From Cytophagaceae bacterium UBA6715 (lineage in GTDB: Bacteria; Bacteroidota; Bacteroidia; Cytophagales; Spirosomataceae), in the NCBI GenBank assembly GCA_002454335.1, contig DKIP01000001.1, positions 1 through 21,638 of the forward strand: a stretch of 21,638 nucleotides of DNA. The letters are read 5' to 3'. The position numbers and the translations under genes were made by a program. How positions within the stretch are numbered: position 1 is the stretch's first letter; each line of letters opens with the position of its first letter. The notes beneath the pieces were generated by a model that saw nothing but the letters and a program-made list of their open reading frames with translations, was not told where the DNA came from and did not search any database. This document shows positions 14,445-21,638 of the stretch, piece by piece.

Positions 14445-15669
14445 TAGGTGTAAATTCCCCTTCCCACTTCGAAACCACACAAGTCGCTACACCGTTTCCA
14501 GCCACGGATGTCACCGTTCTTCCCATATCTAAGAATGGATCCACGCCCAACAATAAGGCGATTCCTTCTGCGGGTAAATTGAACATAGTCAAGGTTCCTG
14601 CTATAATAACAAGCGATGCGCGAGGTACGCCTGCGATACCTTTTGAGGTAATCATCAAGGTTAATAACATGGTTATTTGTTGTTCCAAACTTAAATGGAC
14701 GCCATAGGCTTGCGCGATGAATCCTGTAGCGAAAGTCATGTATAACATGGATCCGTCGAGATTGAAACTATAACCCAATGGTAAAACGAAGCCAACGATA
14801 CGACGACTACAGCCAAATTTCTCTAAAGCTGCGATAGTTTGAGGAAATGAAGCCTCGGAACTAGCCGTAGAAAAGGAGATAAGTAATGCTTCTTTTAACT
14901 CTTTCAAGAGTTTCCAATAATTAATTCCGTTCACGGCAGCGATAATCCACAGAATGACCGTTGTGAAGAACAAAAGGCCACCCATGAAACAAATCATTAA
15001 GTAACCATAACTGATAAGTATGCTCAGCCCTTTATTGGCTACAACGGTTGTCATGGCCGCAAATACCGCATAAGGTGCCACTTCCATCACATAATTCACC
15101 ATTTTGAAAACCACCTCTGCCAAGTTTTCAATGACATGGATTAGGCGTTTGCCAGTCTCACCGATGGACCCCAAGGCAACCCCAAAGAACAGGGAGAAGA
15201 TGACAATTTGTAGGATTTCATTTTCTGCTAATGCTTTGAAAAAACTGTCGGGAAAGATATGCAAGATGAAATCTTCCAAACTTTTTGCTTTGCTGGCATC
15301 AATGCCCGTTTCTGTACCCGCACTTGGTTTAGGCCAAGATTGTAAACTACCTGGTTGTGTTACATTTACTACTACCAATCCAGTCACTAGCGAAAGTATC
15401 GTGGCAAAATAGAAATACCCAATCGTTTTGACACCGATTCGTCCCACGGCCTTGAAGTCGCCTAATTTGGCAATACCTACAACTAAGGTGCAAAAGACCA
15501 AAGGGCCTACAATCATTTTGATTAATCGCAAGAAAATCTTGGAAATTACTTGAACTTTACTCGCGATATCGTGGCTTACTTCTGGAGAAAGGGTAATATA
15601 TAGATATTCACCTAAAGCGAGTCCTAAGACAAATCCAATGATGATTTTTTGCGTTAAACTTAGTTTCAT
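14437..15669 (-). CDS. Dicarboxylate/amino acid:cation symporter (DAACS family)
   Basis: A 410-residue inner-membrane transporter of the GltP/DctA family, which imports glutamate, aspartate or C4-dicarboxylates with H+ or Na+. The family's hairpin motifs are seen: FSTASSEASFPQT (266-278) for HP1, SFNLDGSM (301-308) for TM7, SKGIAGVPRASL (342-353) for HP2, and DPFLDMGRTVTSVAGN (377-392) for TM8 with D381, R384 and N392. R384 (DMGRT) occurs in several glutamate or dicarboxylate carriers; the exact substrate cannot be read. It is the last gene of a four-gene minus-strand operon and starts one base after the SRPBCC stop. The soluble loop around 104-135 is longer than in some bacterial members. 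Confidence 0.92.
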   Translation of the reverse strand: MKLSLTQKIIIGFVLGLALGEYLYITLSPEVSHDIASKVQVISKIFLRLIKMIVGPLVFCTLVVGIAKLGDFKAVGRIGVKTIGYFYFATILSLVTGLVVVNVTQPGSLQSWPKPSAGTETGIDASKAKSLEDFILHIFPDSFFKALAENEILQIVIFSLFFGVALGSIGETGKRLIHVIENLAEVVFKMVNYVMEVAPYAVFAAMTTVVANKGLSILISYGYLMICFMGGLLFFTTVILWIIAAVNGINYWKLLKELKEALLISFSTASSEASFPQTIAALEKFGCSRRIVGFVLPLGYSFNLDGSMLYMTFATGFIAQAYGVHLSLEQQITMLLTLMITSKGIAGVPRASLVIIAGTLTMFNLPAEGIALLLGVDPFLDMGRTVTSVAGNGVATCVVSKWEGEFTPTT

Positions 15670-15670
15670 G

Positions 15671-16120
15671 TTATTGAGGTTGATGTAGGTATTTTTTGTA
15701 AAAGGGAATTCGATAGATAATCATTCCCCAAATTAAAGGAAATAATAGCCAATCTAAAAGTTTGTAATTTGTTTGAAATTGAATTTTATCAATGATGGCG
15801 CATTCGTTCGGTGAAATCGACTCAATTCGATGTTCATGCCGCCAAGTCTTAATTCCAAAGGGAACGCTTGTTCCCTCATCAACAAATACATAAGAACTTG
15901 CATCAGCTTTAAACGAGCTTATAACTGAATACCACCGAGTTCGGTAAAGTAAAAAATCAAGTTCTATACAGACTTTATCATTTACGTGACAGCCATCAAA
16001 TTGGATGATTCTTGCAATAGGAAACGGCGGGGATAATTTGGCCAATAGTTTTTGGTCAAACTTACTCCATACGTAAGGCAGTGTGGCTGAAACCTGCGAA
16101 GTAATTTGGAAGTTCGGCAT
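15671..16120 (-). CDS. SRPBCC-fold ligand-binding protein
   Basis: A 149-residue protein resembling the SRPBCC (START/Bet v1-like) fold: an N-terminal strand (NFQITSQVSATLPYVWSKF), a helix with LLAKLSPPFPIARIIQFDG, a sheet with the WYSVISSFKADASSYVFVDEGTSVPFG region (in part: SSYVFVDEGTS), the strand WRHEHRIESI, and a C-terminal helix (LLDWLLFPLIWGMIIYRIPF) that would close the cavity. Proteins of this fold bind hydrophobic ligands. No catalytic residues are evident, and no ligand is proposed. Its ATG overlaps the preceding gene's stop as TAATG, suggesting translational coupling, and the symporter follows one base later. Superfamily assignment is by pattern, so moderate. Confidence 0.7.
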   Translation of the reverse strand: MPNFQITSQVSATLPYVWSKFDQKLLAKLSPPFPIARIIQFDGCHVNDKVCIELDFLLYRTRWYSVISSFKADASSYVFVDEGTSVPFGIKTWRHEHRIESISPNECAIIDKIQFQTNYKLLDWLLFPLIWGMIIYRIPFYKKYLHQPQ

Positions 16121-16401
16121 TAAAATTTCGCCAATAGGTTAAGTAAAAACCCTCCAATTGCCTTCATGCCCAAAATAAGATAGGAACTCCATGAAAAATT
16201 GTTCGCTTTATCGTCCTCCGTGTTAACCTCTGCCTTAGTAGACGCTTGGATATATAAATTGACTTTTTTTTCTTTTCTAGCAAGAGAATCAGACTGTATG
16301 GTTTTCGTTTTTGGATGCAATGCCGCATATTCAACCATTCCAAAGTTGGCGAACAACAAGGGCGAGGTAATCAGTAAAAGTAGTAATCCGTATTTTCTCA
16401 T
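16120..16401 (-). CDS. Small exported or membrane protein, unknown function
   Basis: A 93-residue protein if started at the ATG at 16401. MRKYGLLLLLITSPLLFANFG forms a signal peptide or anchor (1-18). A polar stretch rich in Lys, Ser, Thr and Asp (about 28-68) follows, then a C-terminal hydrophobic helix (SYLILGMKAIGGFLLNLLAKF), 21 residues ending at the C-terminus. A longer frame opens at 16467, but its extra 22 residues (highly basic) overlap the upstream gene's 3' end; the 16401 start lies 4 bases past that stop and precedes a proper signal sequence, so it is preferred. No family is recognised. Confidence 0.65.
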   Translation of the reverse strand: MRKYGLLLLLITSPLLFANFGMVEYAALHPKTKTIQSDSLARKEKKVNLYIQASTKAEVNTEDDKANNFSWSSYLILGMKAIGGFLLNLLAKF

Positions 16402-16405
16402 TTGC

Positions 16406-17077
16406 CTAGTTGACTTTTTTCTTTGCTGCTTCAAATTTTTGCATTTGCTGGATAATCGCTTCTTCATTAGCTTTTTGATCCAGTTTATTTTGTTCTTGAT
16501 TAGCTAGAATTTTCTCTTTCTCTATTTTAGTTTCCTCCAGACGCTTTGTCAATAATTCTGTTTGGCGTTTGTTGGAATCCAATTCGCGGATCATCCGCTC
16601 AGCAGCTTTTTGTTGCTTTGTTTTTGTAGCAATTAAGTCGTTTAATGCCTTTTCTTGCGTACGAACATCTTCCTCTAAGTTGATGATTTTGACAAATTCT
16701 TCCAACCAATCACTCGCATCACGGTATTTTTCATGCCCATTTTGAATGTAGGTATCAGGTCCTGTTGCGATTGAGACGAATAATTTGGTCTTGTTTTTCT
16801 CTTCGCTCGTCTTGGAAAGTAAGGTTACTCCGTCTTTTGAAATATCGGAAATCTTCGCTTGATAAACATTTATCGCTCCGCCTCGACCGACCTCCACCTT
16901 GCCAAACTTCTTCAAATAGTTCTTCCACGATTCAATCACATATTTTTCTTCTGAATTGATGTAGGTATAGAATCCTTCTTTTTTAGCTCTTTCAATTTCG
17001 TCCATACCCGTGAATACTTGACCAAATAAGGAAATGCTTGAAAAAATAAGGACGCTTGCTAGAATGAATCTTTTCAT
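16406..17077 (-). CDS. Secreted coiled-coil protein, unknown function
   Basis: A 223-residue exported protein. Residues 1-20 form the signal peptide (MKRFILASVLIFSSISLFGQ). Residues 21-125 appear globular, with an EKYVIESWKNYLKKFGKVE helix and beta-rich KISDISKDGVTLLSKT and KLFVSIATG segments. Residues about 131-223 are a long charged helix with heptad-like spacing (LEEDVRTQEKALNDL, MIRELDSNKRQTELLTKRLEETK), so probably a coiled coil. It leads the operon with the small membrane protein, SRPBCC protein and symporter, and has an exact TAnnTTTG promoter box 30 bases upstream. No family is recognised; periplasmic or surface assembly is only a guess. Confidence 0.75.
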   Translation of the reverse strand: MKRFILASVLIFSSISLFGQVFTGMDEIERAKKEGFYTYINSEEKYVIESWKNYLKKFGKVEVGRGGAINVYQAKISDISKDGVTLLSKTSEEKNKTKLFVSIATGPDTYIQNGHEKYRDASDWLEEFVKIINLEEDVRTQEKALNDLIATKTKQQKAAERMIRELDSNKRQTELLTKRLEETKIEKEKILANQEQNKLDQKANEEAIIQQMQKFEAAKKKVN

Positions 17078-17106
17078 GGAACGTTAATTTTATGGAATGT
17101 AATGAG

Positions 17107-17140
17107 CAAAGGTATATCTTTAAGGACACTTTTTGCACAA
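17107..17140 (-). promoter_or_regulatory. Bacteroidota-type promoter of the coiled-coil/symporter operon
   Basis: CAAAGGTA (17107-17114) reads TACCTTTG on the minus strand, an exact -7 match, with TTG (17140-17138) 23 bases upstream. Transcription would start near 17100-17103, leaving a leader of about 24 bases. The -33 element lies inside the 3' end of the methyltransferase gene. Confidence 0.6.
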
Positions 17141-18277
17141 GATTAACTCATTTTTTTCTTCACTGTTTTGGATGGCAAACAGGGTGAATTCGCCGCCATC
17201 TTTTAACTTTAGTTTAGTCCTGAGTGCATCAGCCTTTAAAGGAAAATTCTTCGTACTGATGTTGGCTCTAAAGTCCGGAAGATGCGCTTTTAACCAATTC
17301 GGTTGCACGGGCCCTGTCGCAATTCGTTCAAATTTTTTGCCTGGGAACGCCGACTGATAAGCATCTGAACTATATAAATGCGTATGCTTGCCTAATTGCC
17401 AGATTTTCTCGTCCTGGACTAATTTGAAAAAACCAGCTTTTAAAAGCGCGGGATGTGCCTCATAAATATATGCCCCCACTTTTTCAATGTGCAAGTTTGC
17501 TTCGCGTTCTTCTGAAAGCTTGCCACTGAAAAACGATTCAGGCGAATTAGCTAATTCAACGATTTCAATGTCAGGATCTAAACTGGATTGTACCGACTTG
17601 ATAAATAACAATTCCTTGACTTCTTGTTGGTAGGCAACCACATACACCTTCTCCACACCTCCTAATTCCTGTATCGCCCTAGTGATATCCAAAACTGGAC
17701 TTGTTTTAATTAATATCTTGCAGGTATTTGAAGCTTTAGCTAGCAAGTCTAATACGTTCGGATGGCAGTCTTTAAACAAGATGACTTTATTTCCTTGCGA
17801 ATCTCTGCGAGCTGGGTCCACATAAATCCAATCAACATCTTGATTCAAATGATCTAAACCATTCCCATGAATATGCGTGACATTTTGCAAGCCTAATACT
17901 TGGTGGTTGTATCGCGTATGTTCAGCAAGTTCAGCTTGTTGCTCCACATAAGTAACATGTTTGCATGTTTGGGCAAATGCCCATGTGTCCACACCCATGC
18001 CTCCAGTGATGTCAATCAAATTCCCTTGAACAAGCTTTGCCTTAAATAAAGCTGTTGCCTCCGAGGACGCCTGTTCCAAGGATATTTGTTGGGGGAAGCA
18101 GATGCCATGATTAGCGGTCCAAACAGGTAATTTTTCGGCTAATTTTTGTCGAGCTTGTATTTGGCCTGCTAGTTTTTTGATATCCAAGTCGGGATATTTT
18201 TTTGCCGACAAAGCGATACGACTCGCGTCCTGTTGTAGATGTTCCTGAATGAATTTTATTTCTTCGGGTAGAAGCAT
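17120..18277 (-). CDS. PG_1098-like class I methyltransferase with THUMP-like tail
   Basis: A 385-residue SAM-dependent methyltransferase-fold protein of a Bacteroidota family that includes Porphyromonas PG_1098. Residues 1-75 are helical. The SAM motif I is LIDITGGMGVDTWAFA (87-102), followed by acidic Y110-V-E112 for motif II, HGNGLDHL (137-144), and motif IV VDPARRDS (153-160). The C-terminal part (about 285-385) resembles the ferredoxin-like/THUMP-like domain, with NFPLKADALRTKLKLKDGG (in the last 50 residues) as its typical strand-loop. The DPAR motif and THUMP-like tail point to RNA or nucleotide substrates, but none is known. It diverges from the molybdenum hydroxylase operon across 51 bases. 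Confidence 0.85.
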   Translation of the reverse strand: MLLPEEIKFIQEHLQQDASRIALSAKKYPDLDIKKLAGQIQARQKLAEKLPVWTANHGICFPQQISLEQASSEATALFKAKLVQGNLIDITGGMGVDTWAFAQTCKHVTYVEQQAELAEHTRYNHQVLGLQNVTHIHGNGLDHLNQDVDWIYVDPARRDSQGNKVILFKDCHPNVLDLLAKASNTCKILIKTSPVLDITRAIQELGGVEKVYVVAYQQEVKELLFIKSVQSSLDPDIEIVELANSPESFFSGKLSEEREANLHIEKVGAYIYEAHPALLKAGFFKLVQDEKIWQLGKHTHLYSSDAYQSAFPGKKFERIATGPVQPNWLKAHLPDFRANISTKNFPLKADALRTKLKLKDGGEFTLFAIQNSEEKNELILCKKCP

Positions 18278-18281
18278 ACAA

Positions 18282-18289
18282 CAAAAATA
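18282..18289 (-). promoter_or_regulatory. Possible -7 box for the methyltransferase gene
   Basis: CAAAAATA reads TATTTTTG on the minus strand, matching TAnnTTTG, but it ends only five bases before the ATG and has no TTG at -33. If real, the transcript would be nearly leaderless. Confidence 0.35.
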
Positions 18290-18328
18290 GAATGTTTATT
18301 GTAAATTTAGCTGTATAAACTTATTCAT

Positions 18329-18808
18329 ATGTCGATTTATCAGTTAACTGTTAACAAGAAAAAGCATCGCGTTGATGTCGATTCTGATACACCTTTACTT
18401 TGGGTCATTCGTGATGTCATCGGATATACCGGTACAAAATTTGGATGTGGGATGGGATTATGTGGTGCTTGTACAGTCTTATTGAATGGTTCGCCCATTC
18501 GTTCTTGTTCGACTCCCGTGTCTACGTTAAAGGCAACGGATAAAATTACGACCATTGAAGGTTTGTCGGAAAAGGCAACTCACCCCGTGCAAGAAGCGTG
18601 GGTGGAAGCGCAAGTACCGCAATGTGGCTATTGCCAATCAGGTCAAATCTTAGCTGCCTCTGCTTTATTGGCTTCTAATCCGAATCCAAGTGATGAGGAT
18701 ATCGATACCGCCATGGCGGGAAATATTTGTCGTTGCGGTACCTACACGCGGATGCGTCAAGCGATTCATTCAGCAGCCAAGAAAATTCAAAACACTAAAA
18801 AATCATAA
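18329..18808 (+). CDS. 2Fe-2S subunit of a molybdenum hydroxylase (IorA-like)
   Basis: Electron-transfer subunit of a xanthine oxidase-family enzyme. It has 159 residues. The plant-type 2Fe-2S site uses C40, C45, C48 (GCGMGLCGAC) and C60, and the C-terminal 2Fe-2S site uses C99, C102 (CGYC), C134 and C136 (CRC). All eight ligands are present. Two-subunit architecture with no FAD subunit matches the IorAB (isoquinoline 1-oxidoreductase) group rather than xanthine dehydrogenase proper. The large subunit begins two bases after the stop. It has no signal peptide, so it would be carried across the membrane with its Tat-tagged partner. The nearest promoter-like box, TAAATTTA (18302-18309), is one mismatch off. 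Confidence 0.93.
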   Translation: MSIYQLTVNKKKHRVDVDSDTPLLWVIRDVIGYTGTKFGCGMGLCGACTVLLNGSPIRSCSTPVSTLKATDKITTIEGLSEKATHPVQEAWVEAQVPQCGYCQSGQILAASALLASNPNPSDEDIDTAMAGNICRCGTYTRMRQAIHSAAKKIQNTKKS

Positions 18809-18810
18809 AC

Positions 18811-21009
18811 ATGAAAACATCAACTTCACGTCGTGATTTTTTACGCATGAGCACGACGTCTGCTTTCGTTTTGGCATTAGGTTTTTCATCCGAAAGCAAA
18901 GGAAAGCTATTAAAAAAAGTAACGACAACTGGGGTTCAAATTAACCCATATATCAATATTAATGAGGCAGGAAAAGTAACCTTGTTTAATCCGCGTCCGG
19001 ATATGGGACAAGGGACTTACCAAATCCTTCCGATGTTATTAGCCGAAGAATTAGATATTCCTTTGGATCAAGTAGAGATTCAAATGACGGATGGTTCCGA
19101 TCGTTTTGGTTCACAACTATCTGGCGGTTCTTCTTCTGTTCGTACGCGTTGGATTCCTTTACGTACAGCTGGTGCTACGGTTCGCGAAATGTTAGTGCAA
19201 GCCGCGGCAAATCGATGGAAAATTTCCATGAATGATTGTTCTACAAAAGATGGATTTGTCATCAATAAGATTTCACAAGCTAAATTGTCCTATGGCGAAT
19301 TAGTGGAAGAGGCATCGCATCTTCCGGTACCCGCTAAACCCAAATTAAAATCTTTTGCCGAGTTCACGCAGTTGGGGAAACCTTCCATGCGTCCAGATGT
19401 TCCTGCGAAAGTAGATGGTACAGCTATTTTTGGTATGGATGTACAATTGCCTGGCATGTTGTATGCGAGTATTTTACATTCGCCAACCATCTATGGCAAG
19501 GTGCAGTCTTATGATGCGACCAAAGCCATGGCTGTTAAAGGCGTTCGTTTTGTTTTGAAAACGGAGCGTGTGTTTTTCCATGGCCCTTATTCGGATTCTG
19601 GTGGATTTGACCAAAAACTTAGAGGGAAAGCTGAAGCCATTGCCGTAGTCAGCGAATCATATTGGTCGGCATTAAAAGCCAAGAAACTTATTCAGGTTTC
19701 TTGGAATGCTTTAGGCTTCGGCGAAACGGCAACAGAGCAATATTTTAATCAAGCCAAAGCTGCTGCATTACATGAAGGCAATGAATACAAAGATGCCAAA
19801 GTGGGTGATTTTGCAAAGGCCTTACAATTATCAGATTATAAAGTTCAGGGTACCTATCAAACGCCATTCATGTCCCATGCGCCTATGGAGCCATGTAATG
19901 CAACGGTGTTTGTACAAGGAGACCAAGTAGAAGTTTGGGCACCGATTCAAGGCCCCGACGGATTGGTCAATGATTTAGCCACCTATTTGGGTGTTAAGCG
20001 TGAAAATATTAAGATAAATGTCACCTTTATGGGTGGGGCTTTTGGTCGGAAAGCGGTATTTGATTTCGTGATGCAAGCAGCCAATTTATCTAAACAGGTC
20101 AATGCACCTGTGAAGGTAATTTGGACACGAGAGGATGACATCCAACAAGGTCCTTACCGACCAGGCATGATTTCAGCCATGCAGGGTGGATTGGATAAGG
20201 ATGGAAATGTGTTGGCTTTTGAACATCGTTTGAATGGCGCATCGATCATGGCGTCTGTCTTTAAGGCCGATATGCGGAATAATCCGGATCCATGGGCCGG
20301 CGAGGGAATCAATTTAGAAGATAGTCCGTATGCTTTTCCGGCGCGTCGGAATTCATTTAATTGGATAGATCCTCAAATGCCAGTGTTGTGGTGGCGTTCG
20401 GTCTATGCGTCAACCAACGTATTTGCGCAAGAGTCCTTTATGGATGAATTAGCAGCCGAGGGAGAAAAAGATCCATTGGATTTACGACTACACTTATTGC
20501 GCGATGCTCCTAAGTTTGTTTCGGTTTTAAATAAATTAGCTGAAATCTCCGATTATCGGGCCAAACGTAAGCAAGGTGTTTCCATCGGTATTGCCATCGC
20601 TCGTTCGTTTGCGAGTATAGTCGCACATGCCATTGTTGTTGAAAAGCAAAACACGGGTGGTGTTAAGATTAAACATGTTTATTCCGTGATTGATTGTGGA
20701 TTCCCTTTGAATCCAGATAATATTAAAGCACAGGTAGAAAGCAATATTGTGTATGGGTTATCCGCTGCGGTTTGTAATCAGATTACACGGACACACGGAA
20801 AAACGGAACAAAGTAATTTTCACGAGTATACCGTCTTACGTCAAGGGGAAATTCCGGCATCAACCATTTATGTAATGCCTAGTCAGGATGAACCAGGCGG
20901 GGTAGGAGAACCTGGTTTGCCACCTATTGCTCCAGCTTTATGTAATGCCATTTTCTTAGCTACAGGAAAACGTGTGCGGACACTTCCATTTGATTTAAGT
21001 TCGATTTAG
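18811..21009 (+). CDS. Molybdopterin-binding subunit of a molybdenum hydroxylase (IorB-like), Tat-exported
   Basis: Catalytic subunit, 732 residues, typical of IorB-like proteins. Residues 1-31 are a twin-arginine signal (SRRDFLR, arginines 7-8, then a short hydrophobic region). Cofactor-binding motifs include DMGQGTYQI (64-72), the APMEPCN and MGGAFGRKA blocks, WRSV followed by the FAQESFMDELA region, and GGVGEPGLPP with the predicted catalytic glutamate E700. Enzymes of this group hydroxylate N-heterocycles or oxidise aldehydes with water as oxygen source and use molybdopterin cytosine dinucleotide. The substrate is unknown. The gene lies between the 2Fe-2S subunit (2-base gap) and the MocA-type gene (0-base gap). 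No cytochrome subunit, the usual electron acceptor in some such operons, is in the window. Confidence 0.92.
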   Translation: MKTSTSRRDFLRMSTTSAFVLALGFSSESKGKLLKKVTTTGVQINPYININEAGKVTLFNPRPDMGQGTYQILPMLLAEELDIPLDQVEIQMTDGSDRFGSQLSGGSSSVRTRWIPLRTAGATVREMLVQAAANRWKISMNDCSTKDGFVINKISQAKLSYGELVEEASHLPVPAKPKLKSFAEFTQLGKPSMRPDVPAKVDGTAIFGMDVQLPGMLYASILHSPTIYGKVQSYDATKAMAVKGVRFVLKTERVFFHGPYSDSGGFDQKLRGKAEAIAVVSESYWSALKAKKLIQVSWNALGFGETATEQYFNQAKAAALHEGNEYKDAKVGDFAKALQLSDYKVQGTYQTPFMSHAPMEPCNATVFVQGDQVEVWAPIQGPDGLVNDLATYLGVKRENIKINVTFMGGAFGRKAVFDFVMQAANLSKQVNAPVKVIWTREDDIQQGPYRPGMISAMQGGLDKDGNVLAFEHRLNGASIMASVFKADMRNNPDPWAGEGINLEDSPYAFPARRNSFNWIDPQMPVLWWRSVYASTNVFAQESFMDELAAEGEKDPLDLRLHLLRDAPKFVSVLNKLAEISDYRAKRKQGVSIGIAIARSFASIVAHAIVVEKQNTGGVKIKHVYSVIDCGFPLNPDNIKAQVESNIVYGLSAAVCNQITRTHGKTEQSNFHEYTVLRQGEIPASTIYVMPSQDEPGGVGEPGLPPIAPALCNAIFLATGKRVRTLPFDLSSI

Positions 21010-21582
21010 ATGGTTGGCGTAATTTTAGCCGCTGGGGCATCATCGCGCTTGGGAGAGGCGAAACAATTATTGGTATATCAAGGCCAAAGTCTGTTAGAGC
21101 GATCTATTCGGCTGGCTTTTTCTGTATGCCAAGATGTGTTGGTTTGTCTGGGATCAGAGGTGGTTCAGTCTGTTCAAATTATGGAAAATTTGAAAAAGGA
21201 GTTTCCACACTTATCCTATGTTCAGGTGGATGAATGGGAGAAAGGGATGGGGGAGACACTTTCGGTTGGACTCAGAACAGTAGACATGTCTCGCGATGTA
21301 TTGGTTTTATTATGTGATTTGCCATTTTTGACAAATGCTCATCTGAGGAATTTGACCTCTTTGGCAAACCCGAATCGAGCCATCGTCGCTTCATTCCAGG
21401 GAGTTAATTCTCCACCCGTATTAATTCCAGCAGCATTAAGGCCTTTGTTTGCCCATTGGAGTGGAGATCAAGGATTAGGTAAATTTTGGCGCCAAAACCC
21501 CATGCTTTGTGAAATTGTACACTTCTCAGATAAGTTCAGAGATGTTGACGTTCCGGAGGATCGGGAATATTGGGGGATATGA
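21010..21582 (+). CDS. mocA: Molybdenum cofactor cytidylyltransferase (MocA-type)
   Basis: A 190-residue NTP-transferase-fold protein. The nucleotide-binding motif is VILAAGASSRLGEAKQLL (4-21), WEKGMGETLSVGL (76-88) follows, and the metal and substrate loop is LLCDLPFL (100-107). AAG-S-R-G..KQLL with no GG.S..MG.DK pattern fits MocA rather than the GTP-using MobA. MocA adds CMP to molybdopterin to make the cytosine dinucleotide cofactor required by the hydroxylase encoded just upstream. Its ATG directly follows the large-subunit stop, so it is certainly in the operon. A palindromic element begins 8 bases past its stop. The related activity of making guanine or other nucleotidyl cofactors cannot be excluded from sequence alone. 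Confidence 0.9.
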   Translation: MVGVILAAGASSRLGEAKQLLVYQGQSLLERSIRLAFSVCQDVLVCLGSEVVQSVQIMENLKKEFPHLSYVQVDEWEKGMGETLSVGLRTVDMSRDVLVLLCDLPFLTNAHLRNLTSLANPNRAIVASFQGVNSPPVLIPAALRPLFAHWSGDQGLGKFWRQNPMLCEIVHFSDKFRDVDVPEDREYWGI

Positions 21583-21638
21583 GGATTAGTCCCCTGACTA
21601 AAGTCTGGGGTTATTTTATAGCCCTAGGCTTCAGCCTA
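21583..21638 (+). repeat. Dispersed palindromic element, copy 3 (cut by window end)
   Basis: CCCCTGACTAAAGTCTGGGG (21591-21610) is the CCCCAGA-type hairpin with one T-T mismatch, followed by TTATTTTATAG and the start of the CCCTAGG-type palindrome (21622 to the window end). Order and spacing equal copy 2. It begins 8 bases past the mocA stop, and the hairpin plus T-rich spacer could act as the operon's terminator. Confidence 0.8.

Noticed and set aside
16402..16467. Upstream ATG extending the small membrane protein by 22 residues
   Set aside because: The extension lies inside the 3' end of the coiled-coil gene in another frame and would hide a good signal peptide; the ATG at 16401 is 4 bases past the upstream stop.
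16199..16507. Plus-strand reading frame with hydrophobic residues antisense to the small membrane protein
   Set aside because: It mirrors the AT-rich coding strand of two recognised genes; no promoter or family supports it.

Overview
The window reads as chromosomal DNA from a member of the Bacteroidota, most likely the class Cytophagia; the genus cannot be fixed from sequence alone. Four observations support this. Several intergenic gaps carry the Bacteroidota -7 promoter box TAnnTTTG with little Shine-Dalgarno signal. There are families typical of the phylum: an AraC-type regulator with a membrane-embedded N-terminus, a PG_1098-like methyltransferase with a THUMP-like tail, and rbfA followed by an FtsX-type permease. 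Signal peptides end in the FGQ/HGQ/FAQ style. The DNA is moderately AT-rich and gene-dense. No rRNA, tRNA, CRISPR array, prophage or complete insertion sequence was recognised.

Layout. Positions 1-240 hold a terminator for a gene left of the window, a probable thyA terminator and two heptamer repeat tracts. Positions 241-2780 (minus) are a tightly packed phoD-like, osmC-like, thyA operon with 1-nt gaps. Diverging from it is lysA (2821-4056). Positions 4176-6039 hold a membrane AraC-type regulator diverging from a secreted NTF2-like protein, with an inverted repeat between them. Positions 6040-6387 are a gene-free stretch packed with palindromes and heptamer repeats. A circularly permuted ATP-grasp gene (minus) follows, then an O6-alkylguanine-DNA alkyltransferase and a PolX-like protein in one operon. 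Next come a LOG-family nucleotide hydrolase (minus), rpiB (plus), a polytopic membrane protein of unknown function (minus), and rbfA with an FtsX/LolC-type permease (plus).

Positions 14437-17077 (minus) are a four-gene operon: secreted coiled-coil protein, small membrane protein, SRPBCC protein, dicarboxylate/amino-acid symporter. A PG_1098-like methyltransferase (minus) follows. The window ends in a molybdenum hydroxylase operon: a 2Fe-2S subunit, a Tat-exported molybdopterin subunit, and a MocA-type cytidylyltransferase that would make the cofactor form such enzymes use.

The least ordinary content is non-coding. A dispersed palindromic element with two 20-bp hairpins (CCCCAGA type and CCCTAGG type) occurs three times, each copy just past the 3' end of a gene. 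The fullest copy is bounded by inverted arms like a miniature inverted-repeat element. Beside two copies lie two kinds of 7-bp tandem repeat. The most notable protein is the PolX-like one: its polymerase aspartates are gone, while its helix-hairpin-helix motifs and PHP phosphoesterase motifs are kept. No clear new multi-gene defence or metabolic system was found.
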